Below are positions 14,571-22,654 of a DNA stretch of 39,513 nt, piece after piece. Every line of letters begins with the position of its first letter. Within the stretch, counting starts at the first letter, position 1. The notes below the pieces were generated by a model. It was not told where the DNA came from. It did no database searches and worked only from the letters and a program-made list of their open reading frames with translations. This DNA is from Bradyrhizobium sp. JYMT SZCCT0428. GTDB taxonomy: Bacteria; Pseudomonadota; Alphaproteobacteria; Rhizobiales; Xanthobacteraceae. The position numbers were made by a program, and so were the translations under genes. The stretch covers positions 1 to 39,513 of the forward strand of contig NZ_JAFCLS010000062.1 of the NCBI RefSeq assembly GCF_018131075.1. The letters are read 5' to 3'.

Positions 14571-16862
14571 ATGGCGTTCTGGCGCCGCATATCCCGGCAA
14601 ATGCAGGCTGCGACCGATTCGGTCGCGGTGGCGCCAGCCTTGCCGGCGGTGGAGCGGCCCAAATCCCCCCGCTCGCGCATGATGCGGCAATACGATCTGG
14701 TCGAGCGTGTCCGCTCGTACAATCCGGACACCGATGAAGACCTGCTCAATCGCGCCTATGTCTACGCCATGAAGGCGCACGGCACCCAGACCCGTGCATC
14801 GGGCGATCCTTATTTCTCGCATCCGCTCGAGGTCGCGGCGATCCTCACCGGCCTCAAGCTCGATGATGCCACCATCGTCGCGGCGCTGCTGCACGACACC
14901 ATCGAGGACACCGAGGCGACGCGCGCCGAGATTGACAACGTGTTCGGCCACGAGATCGGTGCGCTGGTAGAGGGCCTCACCAAACTGAAGCGGCTGGAAC
15001 TGGTTTCGCGCGAGGCCAAGCAGGCCGAGAACCTGCGCAAGCTGCTGCTGGCGATCGCCGACGACGTCCGCGTGCTGCTGATCAAGCTCGCCGACCGCCT
15101 GCACAACATGCGGACCCTGGAATTCGTGCCGCACGCCTCGCGCCGCAGGATCGCCGAGGAGACGCTCGACATCTATGCACCGCTCGCCGGCCGCATGGGC
15201 ATGCAGGAGATGCGCGAAGAGCTCGAGGACCTGTCGTTCCACACGCTCGATCCCGAAGCCTATGCGGTGGTGATGCAGCGGCTCGACGCACTGGCCGAGC
15301 GCAACCGCAATCTGATCGGCGAGATCGAAAGTCAGCTGTCGAAGAATTTGCAGAAGAACGGCATCACCGCGCGGGTCTATGGCCGCCGCAAGCAGCCGTT
15401 TTCGATCTGGACCAAGATGGAGCGCAAGTCGGTCGGCTTCGAACAATTGTCCGATATCTACGGTTTCCGCGTCGTGATGGGGGACGTCGAATCCTGCTAT
15501 CGCGCGCTCGGCGTCGTCCATACCACCTGGCCGGTGGTGCCGGGGCGCTTCAAGGACTACATCTCGACGCCGAAGCAGAACGACTATCGTTCGCTCCACA
15601 CCACCGTGATCGGTCCCGGCCAGCAGCGCGTCGAATTGCAGATCCGCACCGAGGAGATGAACCAGATCGCCGAATTCGGCATTGCGGCGCATGCGTTCTA
15701 CAAGGAGGGGGAGGGCTCCCCGACCGAGCGGCTCAAGCACGAGTCCAACGCCTTTGCCTGGCTCCGTCACACCGTCGGCATCCTGTCCGAAAGCGCCAAT
15801 CCGGAAGAGTTCCTGGAACACACCAAGCTCGAGCTGTTCCACGACCAGGTGTTCTGCTTCACGCCGAAGGGCAAGCTGATCGCGCTGCCGCGTCAGGCCA
15901 ACGTCATCGATTTCGCCTATGCGGTGCATACCGACGTCGGCAACAGCGCGGTCGGCTGCAAGATCAACGGCAAGTTCGCGCCATTGTCGTCGGAATTGCA
16001 GAACGGCGACGAGGTCGAGGTCCTGACCTCGCAGGCGCAGTCGGCGCCGCCGTCGGCCTGGGAGTCGCTCGCGGTCACCGGCAAGGCGCGGGCGGCGATC
16101 CGCCGCGCCACCCGGACCGCGGTGCGCGATCAATATGCCGGGCTTGGCCGCCGTATCGTCGACCGCCTGTTTGCCCGCGCCAAGATCGAATACGCCGATG
16201 ACAAGCTGAAGGGCGCGCTGCCCCGGCTGGCGCGCGCCTCGATCGAAGACGTGATGGCCTCCGTCGGGCGCGGCGAACTGAAGGCGTCCGACGTCGCGCG
16301 GGCGATGTATCCGGACTACAAGGAAGAGCGGATGGTGCGTTACGGGGCCAAGCGAAGCCTCGCGGACAAGCTGAAGCTGAAATCGCCGCCGCATCCGGCG
16401 CGCAGCGCGTCGGTGATCCCGGTGCGCGGCCTCAATTCCGACCTGCCGGTCAAGTTCGCCCCGAACGGCGGCGCGGTGCCGGGCGACCGCATCGTCGGCA
16501 TCGTCTCGCCGGGTGAGGGGATCACGATCTATCCGATCCAGTCGCCGGCGCTCAAGGATTTCGAGGAAGAGCCGGAGCGCTGGCTCGACGTGCGCTGGGA
16601 CGTCGACGAGACCATGCCGCAACGTTTTCCGGCGCGGATTCTCGTGCACAATGTCAACGAGCCCGGCAGCCTTGCCCAGGTCGCCACCGTGATCGCCGAG
16701 CATGACGGCAATATCGACAATATCAGCATGTCGCGCCGCTCCCCCGATTTCACCGAGCTGACCATCGATCTCGAGGTCTATGACCTGAAGCATCTCAGCG
16801 CTATCATCGCCCAGTTGCGCGCCAAGGCCGTCGTCGCACGGGTCGAGCGTGTTAATGGGTAA
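14571..16862 (+). CDS. rsh: Bifunctional (p)ppGpp synthase/hydrolase (RSH)
   Basis: Rsh makes (p)ppGpp on starvation and degrades it when conditions improve. The 763-residue product has the full Rel/SpoT order. The HD hydrolase (about 60-215) has HPLEVA, LLHDTIEDT and KLADRLHNMRTL. The synthetase (about 250-390) has DIYGFRVVM, GRFKDYISTPKQNDYRSLHT and VELQIRT. TGS (about 415-475) is FTPKGKLIALPRQANVIDFA. A helical region and a C-terminal ACT domain follow (HNVNEPGSLAQVATVIAEHD). The RFKD motif is the bifunctional type, unlike the EFDD type of synthetase-only RelA. A shorter start at 14680 is possible because the first 36 residues are poorly conserved. All catalytic motifs look intact. Confidence 0.95.
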   Translation: MAFWRRISRQMQAATDSVAVAPALPAVERPKSPRSRMMRQYDLVERVRSYNPDTDEDLLNRAYVYAMKAHGTQTRASGDPYFSHPLEVAAILTGLKLDDATIVAALLHDTIEDTEATRAEIDNVFGHEIGALVEGLTKLKRLELVSREAKQAENLRKLLLAIADDVRVLLIKLADRLHNMRTLEFVPHASRRRIAEETLDIYAPLAGRMGMQEMREELEDLSFHTLDPEAYAVVMQRLDALAERNRNLIGEIESQLSKNLQKNGITARVYGRRKQPFSIWTKMERKSVGFEQLSDIYGFRVVMGDVESCYRALGVVHTTWPVVPGRFKDYISTPKQNDYRSLHTTVIGPGQQRVELQIRTEEMNQIAEFGIAAHAFYKEGEGSPTERLKHESNAFAWLRHTVGILSESANPEEFLEHTKLELFHDQVFCFTPKGKLIALPRQANVIDFAYAVHTDVGNSAVGCKINGKFAPLSSELQNGDEVEVLTSQAQSAPPSAWESLAVTGKARAAIRRATRTAVRDQYAGLGRRIVDRLFARAKIEYADDKLKGALPRLARASIEDVMASVGRGELKASDVARAMYPDYKEERMVRYGAKRSLADKLKLKSPPHPARSASVIPVRGLNSDLPVKFAPNGGAVPGDRIVGIVSPGEGITIYPIQSPALKDFEEEPERWLDVRWDVDETMPQRFPARILVHNVNEPGSLAQVATVIAEHDGNIDNISMSRRSPDFTELTIDLEVYDLKHLSAIIAQLRAKAVVARVERVNG

Positions 16863-16870
16863 GTCATTTT

Positions 16871-16943
16871 GTCATTGCCGGGCTTGACCCGGCAATCCAT
16901 CGTTCTCAAGAAGATGGATGCGCGGGTCGAGCCCGCGCATGAC
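16871..16943. repeat. Two-hairpin intergenic repeat
   Basis: Outer arms GTCAT and ATGAC enclose two hairpins: TTGCCGGG with CCCGGCAA, and GCGCGGG (16920-16926) with CCCGCGC (16932-16938). It fills the space between rsh and pdxJ. Related elements lie at 21557, 22473 and 24934. Confidence 0.65.
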
Positions 16944-16972
16944 AGTTGGAAATCTTGGTCGCGAGTCGAAAT

Positions 16973-17740
16973 ATGCCGAAAGCTCTTCCGCTGCGCCTCG
17001 GGGTCAATGTCGATCACGTCGCTACCTTGCGTAATGCACGGGGCGGCGCGCGGCCGGATCCGGTGCGCGCCGCGCTGACCGCGATCGAGGCGGGGGCCGA
17101 CGGCATCACCGCGCATCTGCGCGAAGACCGCCGCCATATCCGCGACACCGACATGGCGCGCCTCAAGGCCGAAATCTCAAAACCGCTGAATTTCGAGATG
17201 GCGGCGACCGAGGACATGCTGCGGATTTCGCTGGCGACCAGGCCGCACGCGGTCTGCCTGGTTCCCGAGCGCCGCGAAGAGCTCACTACCGAAGGCGGGC
17301 TTGACGTGGTCGGCCAGCACAATGCGCTGGCGCCGTTCATCGCGCGCCTGAACGATGCCGGCATCCGGGTGTCGCTGTTCATCGCCGCCGATCCCGCCCA
17401 GATCGAGATGGCCGCGCGCCTCCGGGCGCCGGTGATCGAAATCCATACCGGCGGCTGGTGCGACGCGGTGGTGGATGGCCATGCCGCCAAGGCCGAGGCG
17501 GAATGGCAGCGCATTGTCGCGGGCGCGAAGCTGGCGCGCGCCGCCGGGCTTGAGGTTCATGCCGGCCACGGCCTCGACTACGACACGGCCGAGACAATCG
17601 CCGCTCTGCCCGAACTCGCCGAACTCAACATCGGCTACTTCATGATGGGGGAGGCGCTGTTCGTCGGCCTCGGCGAAACCGTCCGCAGCATGCGGGCGGC
17701 GATGGACCGCGGGCGCCAGCGCAGCGTGGCTCCGACATGA
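16973..17740 (+). CDS. pdxJ: Pyridoxine 5'-phosphate synthase
   Basis: PdxJ joins 1-deoxyxylulose 5-phosphate and aminoacetone phosphate to form pyridoxine 5'-phosphate. The ATG at 16973 gives 255 residues; an upstream TTG lies close to the repeat and is unlikely. LRLGVNVDHVATLRNARGG at the start, GADGITAHLREDRRHI, and FEMAATEDM near residue 65 are family motifs. VIEIHTGGW and HAGHGLDYDT follow. Near the end NIGYFMMGEALFVGL is present, where many homologues have His after NIG, so that residue is Tyr here. Other binding residues look normal. The last four bases overlap acpS (ATGA), so the pair is translated together. Confidence 0.95.
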   Translation: MPKALPLRLGVNVDHVATLRNARGGARPDPVRAALTAIEAGADGITAHLREDRRHIRDTDMARLKAEISKPLNFEMAATEDMLRISLATRPHAVCLVPERREELTTEGGLDVVGQHNALAPFIARLNDAGIRVSLFIAADPAQIEMAARLRAPVIEIHTGGWCDAVVDGHAAKAEAEWQRIVAGAKLARAAGLEVHAGHGLDYDTAETIAALPELAELNIGYFMMGEALFVGLGETVRSMRAAMDRGRQRSVAPT

Positions 17741-18156
17741 TCATCGGCATCGGCTCCGACCTGATCGACATCACGCGGGTTGCCAAGGTGATCGAACGCC
17801 ATGGCGAGCGCTTCCTCGAGCGCATCTTCACCGACGCCGAGCGCGCCAAGGCCGCGCGCCGCGCCAACAACGAGAAGATGGTGGTCGCGACCTATGCCAA
17901 AAGGTTCGCGGCCAAGGAGGCCTGTTCCAAGGCGCTCGGCACCGGCATCCGCCAGGGCGTCTGGTGGCGGGATATGGGGGTGGTGAACCTGCCGGGCGGC
18001 CGTCCCACCATGAAGCTGACCGGCGGGGCGCTGTCCCGGCTCGAGAAACTGACGCCGGAGGGGTTGGAGGCCCGGATCGACCTTTCCATCACCGATGACT
18101 GGCCGCTGGCGCAGGCCTTCGTCATAATTTCGGCGGTCGTTCCGGGCAAATCATAG
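17737..18156 (+). CDS. acpS: Holo-acyl-carrier-protein synthase
   Basis: AcpS moves phosphopantetheine from CoA to acyl carrier protein, which activates fatty acid synthesis. Its ATG overlaps the pdxJ stop by four bases. The 139-residue length is normal. MIIGIGSDLIDITRV carries the Mg-binding Asp8, and KRFAAKEACSKALGTGI the second metal ligand (Glu in AAKEA). VWWRDMGVVNLPGGRPTM and SITDDWPLAQAFVI finish the trimer fold. All key residues are present. Downstream, lepB begins after a 317-base gap, so they are probably separate transcripts. Confidence 0.95.
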   Translation: MIIGIGSDLIDITRVAKVIERHGERFLERIFTDAERAKAARRANNEKMVVATYAKRFAAKEACSKALGTGIRQGVWWRDMGVVNLPGGRPTMKLTGGALSRLEKLTPEGLEARIDLSITDDWPLAQAFVIISAVVPGKS

Positions 18157-18473
18157 GGCAGGCGGGCGTTCGCGCCGGGGGACCGACATAAAACTAAAAA
18201 ACATTGATTTATCAATGGATTACGAAGTTTTATCGAGGCGCTTGATTGCACGGCCGCGAACAACCGTCTAAAACGCCGCTGCGACACTACCGAGCCAGGG
18301 CGAATTCGGGTTTTGCGCCGGAATTTGCCTTTAACATCAGTATCGAAGACCATTTTCTTGACGCGAACGGAACTGTTCGATTCGCGTGAGGAAAACGTTC
18401 TGCCACCGTGCAGGCCAAGCCTCTGTTTAATACTTGCCTTGCTTGAAGCAGCCTTGCGGGAATTGGGAAAGCG
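18157..18473. other. acpS-lepB intergenic region
   Basis: This 317-base region holds no credible gene and must contain the lepB promoter. It is locally A/T-rich at 18188-18235, and a 16-base palindrome occurs there (see next entry). Possible -35 elements CTTGAT (18241) and CTTGAC (18358) exist, but neither has a good -10 at the right distance. Confidence 0.5.
18202..18217. promoter_or_regulatory. Palindrome upstream of lepB
   Basis: CATTGATTTATCAATG consists of exact 7-base arms (CATTGAT/ATCAATG) around TT, in an A/T-rich stretch. It may be a protein-binding site. No T tract follows, so it is not a terminator for acpS on the plus strand. The regulator, if any, is unknown. Confidence 0.3.
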
Positions 18474-19232
18474 ATGAGCGTGACATCCGGGACAAAAACT
18501 GAAAGCGGCTTGGGCGAAACCATCCGTGTCGTCATCCACGCCCTCCTGATCGCGCTCGTGATACGCACCTTCCTGTTCCAGCCCTTCAACATTCCCTCGG
18601 GATCGATGAAGGCGACGCTCCTGGTCGGCGACTATTTGTTCGTCTCGAAATATTCGTACGGCTATAGCCACTACTCGATCCCGCTGTCGCCGCCATTGTT
18701 CTCGGGCCGCATTTTCGGTTCGGAGCCGTCGCGCGGCGATATCGTCGTGTTCCGCCTGCCGAAGGACGATTCCACCGATTACATCAAGCGCGTGATCGGC
18801 CTGCCGGGCGACCGCATCCAGATGCGCGAGGGACTGCTCTACATCAACGACGCCCCGATCAAGCGCGAGCGCCTGAGCGATTTCATCGGTGAGGACCCGT
18901 GCGGCTCGGACGCCACCGCGCGCGTCAAGCGCTGGAAGGAAACCCTGCCGAACGGCGTCTCCTATGAGTCGCTCGATTGCGTCGACAACGGCTTCTACGA
19001 CAACACCACCATCTATACCGTGCCGGCCGGCCATTTCTTCATGATGGGCGACAACCGGGACAATTCGACCGACAGCCGCGTGTTGTCGGCGGTGGGCTAT
19101 GTGCCGTTCGAAAACATCGTCGGCCGGGCGCAAATGATCTTCTTCTCCATTGCCGAGGGCGAACATGCCTGGATGTTCTGGCGCTGGCCGACCGCGGTGC
19201 GCTGGAATCGCATTTTTTCAATCGTGCGATGA
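18474..19232 (+). CDS. lepB: Signal peptidase I
   Basis: LepB cuts signal peptides from secreted proteins at the outer face of the inner membrane. The 252-residue product has one N-terminal membrane helix (IRVVIHALLIALVIRTFLF). Next is the nucleophile box FNIPSGSMKATLLVGDY, with Ser44. The catalytic Lys105 is in STDYIKRVIGLPGD, and FFMMGDNRDNSTDSR is the last conserved box. Two Cys (in DPCGSD and LDCVDN) can form the periplasmic disulfide. rnc starts within the lepB stop (ATGA), and era overlaps rnc, so lepB-rnc-era is one translationally coupled operon, a classic order. Confidence 0.97.
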   Translation: MSVTSGTKTESGLGETIRVVIHALLIALVIRTFLFQPFNIPSGSMKATLLVGDYLFVSKYSYGYSHYSIPLSPPLFSGRIFGSEPSRGDIVVFRLPKDDSTDYIKRVIGLPGDRIQMREGLLYINDAPIKRERLSDFIGEDPCGSDATARVKRWKETLPNGVSYESLDCVDNGFYDNTTIYTVPAGHFFMMGDNRDNSTDSRVLSAVGYVPFENIVGRAQMIFFSIAEGEHAWMFWRWPTAVRWNRIFSIVR

Positions 19233-20053
19233 ACGACGAAACGCCCGTCATCAGGAATACCCCGCCACAGGGCGAGAGCCCGCAGCCTGATGCCGGTGGC
19301 GAACCTGCGCCCAAGAAGAAGCGCGGCAGGGGCTCGGCCAAGGAATCGGCCAAGGCCGCGGCTGCTGCACTCGAGGCGCGCATCGGCCACAAGTTCGGCG
19401 ATCCCAACCTCCTGACATCAGCGTTCACGCATGTGTCCGCGCTAAAACCCGCGCGCAATCGCGCCGAAAGCTACCAGCGCCTCGAATTTCTCGGCGATCA
19501 TGTGCTCGGGCTGATCGTGTCCGACATGCTGTACCGCGCCTTTCCGAACGCCGACGAGGGCGAGCTGTCAAAACGCCTCGCCGATCTCGTGCGCAAGGAA
19601 AGCTGCGCCGACGTCGCCAAGTCGCTAGGGCTGGTCGACGACATCAAGCTCGGCCAGGTCGGCGCCAGCGCCAGCGCCCGATTGCGCAAGTCCGTGCTCG
19701 GCGACATCTGCGAAGCGGTGATCGGGGCGATCTTTCTCGACGGCGGCTATAGTGCTGCCGCCCAATTCGTCGAGCGCAACTGGACCGAACGGATGCGCAA
19801 GCCGCGCCGGCCGCTGCGCGATCCCAAGACGGTGTTGCAGGAATGGGCGCAGAGCAAGGGGATGCCGACGCCGGTCTATCGCGAGGTCGAGCGCACCGGG
19901 CCGCATCACGATCCGCAGTTCCGCGTTTCCGTGGAGCTGCCGGGCCTCGAGCCGGCCGAGGGCGTCGGCGGCAGCAAGCGCGCGGCCGAGAAGGTTGCGG
20001 CGTCCGTGATGATCGAGCGTGAAGGCGTCGGCGGTGGTGGCAATGACAGCTGA
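19229..20053 (+). CDS. rnc: Ribonuclease III
   Basis: RNase III cleaves double-stranded RNA, including rRNA precursors. The ATG at 19229 overlaps the lepB stop by four bases and gives 274 residues. An N-terminal extension of about 45 residues is basic and Lys/Pro/Ala-rich (PKKKRGRGSAKESAKAA) and is not part of the fold. The catalytic region has YQRLEFLGDHVLGL with the signature Glu and Asp, then GDICEAVIGAIFLDGG with the second metal pair. A dsRNA-binding domain closes the protein (PKTVLQEWAQSKGMPTPVY, then GSKRAAEKVAA). The extension makes it longer than E. coli RNase III (226). Confidence 0.96.
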   Translation: MNDETPVIRNTPPQGESPQPDAGGEPAPKKKRGRGSAKESAKAAAAALEARIGHKFGDPNLLTSAFTHVSALKPARNRAESYQRLEFLGDHVLGLIVSDMLYRAFPNADEGELSKRLADLVRKESCADVAKSLGLVDDIKLGQVGASASARLRKSVLGDICEAVIGAIFLDGGYSAAAQFVERNWTERMRKPRRPLRDPKTVLQEWAQSKGMPTPVYREVERTGPHHDPQFRVSVELPGLEPAEGVGGSKRAAEKVAASVMIEREGVGGGGNDS

Positions 20054-20957
20054 ATCTCCGGCCCAGACCGCTTGCGGCTTCGTCGCGCTGATCGGCGCGC
20101 CCAATGTCGGCAAGTCTACCCTGGTCAACGCGTTGGTCGGCTCCAAGGTCACGATCGTGTCGCGCAAGGTGCAGACCACGCGGGCGCTGATCCGCGGCAT
20201 CGTGATCGAGAACAACGCGCAGATCATCCTGGTCGATACGCCCGGCATCTTCGCGCCGAAACGGCGGCTCGACCGCGCCATGGTATCGACCGCCTGGAGC
20301 GGGGCGCATGACGCCGATCTGGTCTGCGTGCTGCTCGATGCCAAAGCCGGCATGGATGAAGAGGCGGACGCGATCCTGAGCCGGCTTGCGAGCGTGCAGC
20401 ATCCGAAAATTCTGGTGCTGAACAAGATCGATCTGATCCCGCGCGAGAAGTTGCTGGCGCTGGCGCAGGCCGCCAATGACCGCATGAAGTTCGAACATAC
20501 TTTCATGATCTCGGCGCTGTCGGGCGACGGCGTCGACGATCTGCGCGCCGAACTCGCCAAAATGGTGCCGGCAGGCCCGTTTCACTATCCCGAAGACCAG
20601 ATGTCGGACGCGCCGATGCGGCATCTGGCGGCCGAGATTACGCGCGAGAAGATCTACCGCCAGCTGCACCAGGAGCTGCCGTATCAGTCCACCGTCGAGA
20701 CCGACAGCTGGACCGAGCGCAAGGACAAATCGGTCCGCATCGAGCAGACCATCTTTGTCGAGCGCGAGAGCCAGCGCAAAATCGTCCTCGGCAAGGGCGG
20801 CGCCACCATCAAGTCGATCGGCGCGGATTCCCGCAAAGAGATCGCCGAGATACTGGGCCAGCCCGTGCATCTGTTCCTGTTCGTCAAAGTGCGCGAGAAC
20901 TGGGGTGACGACCCGGAGCGCTACCGCGAAATGGGAATTGAATTCCCGAAGGAATAG
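20043..20957 (+). CDS. era: GTPase Era
   Basis: Era is a GTPase that binds 16S rRNA and helps 30S maturation. The ATG at 20043 is inside the end of rnc (11-base overlap); a GTG at 20019 is less likely. The 304-residue product has G1 GAPNVGKST at 18-26, the switch with QTTRALIRGI, G3 DTPGIF, G4 NKID and G5 SALSGDG. The C-terminal KH domain carries VRIEQTIFVERESQRKIVLG and GKGGATIKSIG (quoted in part), which contacts the 3' end of 16S rRNA. All motifs are intact. A MITE-like repeat begins 19 bases after its stop. Confidence 0.97.
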   Translation: MTAESPAQTACGFVALIGAPNVGKSTLVNALVGSKVTIVSRKVQTTRALIRGIVIENNAQIILVDTPGIFAPKRRLDRAMVSTAWSGAHDADLVCVLLDAKAGMDEEADAILSRLASVQHPKILVLNKIDLIPREKLLALAQAANDRMKFEHTFMISALSGDGVDDLRAELAKMVPAGPFHYPEDQMSDAPMRHLAAEITREKIYRQLHQELPYQSTVETDSWTERKDKSVRIEQTIFVERESQRKIVLGKGGATIKSIGADSRKEIAEILGQPVHLFLFVKVRENWGDDPERYREMGIEFPKE

Positions 20958-20975
20958 TTCGGCAATGTATGCGAT

Positions 20976-21150
20976 CGTCATTGTCTGCAACAAACGCGGA
21001 GCGTTTGTGCATGAGAGCCAACGGGTCGGCGCGAAGCGCCGCCCGATGACAGGCTCCGCGAAGCAATCCACCTCCCGCGTTGAGAAAATGGATTGCTTCG
21101 TCGCTTTGCTCCCTTGAACAAACGCTTCGCGTTTGTTGCAGACAATGACG
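20976..21150. repeat. 175-bp element with perfect 22-bp terminal inverted repeats (MITE-like)
   Basis: The left arm 20976-20997 and right arm 21129-21150 are exact inverted copies over 22 bases (they begin CGTCATTGTCTGCAACAAAC). Nested inside are TGGATTGC / GCAATCCA and a core nearly identical to 11343-11393. There is no coding frame for a transposase. Short size, terminal repeats and shared core suggest a non-autonomous element or a composite palindromic repeat. No target-site duplication is clear. Confidence 0.75.
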
Positions 21151-21164
21151 GAATTGGAAGTCCG

Positions 21165-21545
21165 ATGACCCTGCCCAGGAACGTAGTTTGGTTTGAAGTG
21201 CTGCTCTATCTGTCGCTGACGTTGGATGCGGTGTCGGTCGCGTTCCAGGACCGCACGCCGAAAGCCGACATGACCGAACAGATGATCATGGTCGCGACCC
21301 TGATGGCGGCCGGCCTGATCCTGCTGCTGGTCTATTTCGTCCGGCTCGCGGCGCGGGAGCGCAAGAACTGGCCGCGCTGGGTGCTGGCCGCAGCGCTGGT
21401 GCTGTCGGTGATCTCGCTGGCGCAGGTGATCGGCGCGAACGGCCTGCAACTCGACAGCGCCATCGAGGTGGTGTCCTGCGCGCTGACGACGGCGGGGCTG
21501 TATTTTTCCTTCACCGGGGATGCGGTGGGCTGGTTCAACGCTTAG
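21165..21545 (+). CDS. Small four-helix membrane protein, hypothetical
   Basis: The ATG at 21165 gives 126 residues. Four hydrophobic segments are visible: WFEVLLYLSLTLDAVSVAF, MIMVATLMAAGLILLLVYFV, VLAAALVLSVISLAQVIG and EVVSCALTTAGLYFSF. Loops are short; a basic loop (RLAARERKNWPR) between helices two and three probably faces the cytoplasm. I recognise no family and assign no function. It lies between era and recO, which are often close together, so it is an insertion or lineage-specific gene in that block, flanked on both sides by palindromic repeats. Confidence 0.7.
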   Translation: MTLPRNVVWFEVLLYLSLTLDAVSVAFQDRTPKADMTEQMIMVATLMAAGLILLLVYFVRLAARERKNWPRWVLAAALVLSVISLAQVIGANGLQLDSAIEVVSCALTTAGLYFSFTGDAVGWFNA

Positions 21546-21556
21546 TGATTGAAGCT

Positions 21557-21659
21557 GTCATTCCGGGGCGATGCGAAAGCATCGAACCCGGAATCTCGAG
21601 ATTCCCCGGTGCGCAATTGCGCACCTGAGGTCTGGTCCTTCGGAGCATCCCGGAATGAC
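21557..21659. repeat. Palindromic intergenic repeat with internal perfect hairpin
   Basis: GTCATTCCGGG at 21557 and CCCGGAATGAC ending at 21659 are inverted copies. Inside is GTGCGCAATTGCGCAC (21609-21624), a perfect 16-base palindrome; a close relative occurs at 39354-39371. It lies between the membrane protein gene and recO. Confidence 0.75.
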
Positions 21660-21708
21660 GAGCGCGAGATAGCTGCCCGCCTTACCGGAATCCTGTAAAC
21701 TCCCGCCC

Positions 21709-22461
21709 ATGGAATGGACCGACGAAGGCATCGTGCTGGGGGTGCGGCGGCATGGCGAATCTTCCGCCATTGTCGAACTCTTGACGCGCAGCCATGGCCG
21801 ACACCTCGGCCTGGTGCGCGGCGGTGCGGGTAAGCGGATGCGGCCGCTGCTGCAGCCCGGCAACAGCGTCACCACGGTGTGGCGGGCGCGGCTCGACGAG
21901 CATCTCGGGTATTACGCCATCGAGGGCACGCGGCTGCGCGCGGCGACCTTGCTGGCGTCGGCGCATGCCACCTATGGCGTCACCCATCTGGCCTCGCTGG
22001 TGCGGCTGTTGCCGGAGCGCGACCCGCACGAGGACATCTACGAGATGTTCGAGCGCACGCTGGACGATTTCGACGATGTCGGCGGCGCCGCGGCGCATCT
22101 GATCCGGTTTGAGCTCGCGATGCTGGCCGAACTCGGCTTCGGCCTCGACCTGGAAAACTGCGCCGCGACCGGCGAGACAACGGAATTGATCTACGTGTCG
22201 CCGAAATCCGGCGGCGCGGTGTCGCGGCGCGCCGGCGAGCCTTACCGCGACCGGCTGCTGCCGCTGCCGGCATTTTTGCGTGAAGGCGAGGGCGGGACGA
22301 ATGGCTGGTCGGACCAGGACCTGCAGGACGGCTTCCGGTTGACCGGCATGTTCCTGCTCCGCCACGTGCTGGAGCCGCGCGGGCAGGGCCATTCCGACGC
22401 CCGCGATGGATTCATCAACGCGGTGACCAAATACCGGGCACGAATCAGTTCCGCGGTCTGA
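21709..22461 (+). CDS. recO: DNA repair protein RecO
   Basis: RecO loads RecA onto SSB-coated single strands with RecR (RecFOR pathway). The 250-residue product starts MEWTDEGIVLGVRRHGE, the usual OB-fold beginning. GRHLGLVRGGAGKRMRPLLQPGN follows, as in other RecO proteins (quoted in pieces GRHLGLVRGG and LLQPGN). The C-terminal helical domain has YEMFERTLDDFD and ELAMLAELGFGLDLENCA. Zinc-type cysteines are not all present: one Cys is seen in ENCA. The end has a LLRHVLEPRG helix. Length is normal. parC follows after a repeat. Confidence 0.94.
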   Translation: MEWTDEGIVLGVRRHGESSAIVELLTRSHGRHLGLVRGGAGKRMRPLLQPGNSVTTVWRARLDEHLGYYAIEGTRLRAATLLASAHATYGVTHLASLVRLLPERDPHEDIYEMFERTLDDFDDVGGAAAHLIRFELAMLAELGFGLDLENCAATGETTELIYVSPKSGGAVSRRAGEPYRDRLLPLPAFLREGEGGTNGWSDQDLQDGFRLTGMFLLRHVLEPRGQGHSDARDGFINAVTKYRARISSAV

Positions 22462-22472
22462 CGGCAGGGCCC

Positions 22473-22590
22473 GTCGTCCCGGCCTTGAGCCGGGATCCAT
22501 ACGCCGCGGCTTATCGATAAGAACCGTGGCTCCAGTCGATTTCTTTCAAAAACACCTGTGGTTATGGGTCCCGGCCTTCGCCGGGACGAC
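22473..22590. repeat. Palindromic intergenic repeat
   Basis: GTCGTCCCGG (22473-22482) and CCGGGACGAC (22581-22590) are perfect inverted arms. A CTTATCGATAAG palindrome and GGATCCAT / ATGGGTCC-like inner sequence lie between. It fills most of the recO-parC gap. Confidence 0.7.
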
Positions 22591-22654
22591 GCTGAAATGG
22601 TGTTGCCCCGATTCGCAGCTTGCCCGAGTCAGCCCAAAAGTTTAACTCGTCCCC

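Noticed and set aside
14508..16793. Very long open frame on the minus strand opposite rsh
   Set aside because: It mirrors the rsh gene, has no protein-like motif, and is Arg/His/Gln-rich as expected from the complement of a G+C-rich gene.
20976..21150. Insertion sequence
   Set aside because: Terminal repeats are present but there is no transposase frame, so it is at most a non-autonomous element.
19644..21449. Long minus-strand frame opposite rnc, era and the membrane gene
   Set aside because: It covers three well-supported genes on the other strand and crosses a repeat element, so it is an artefact.
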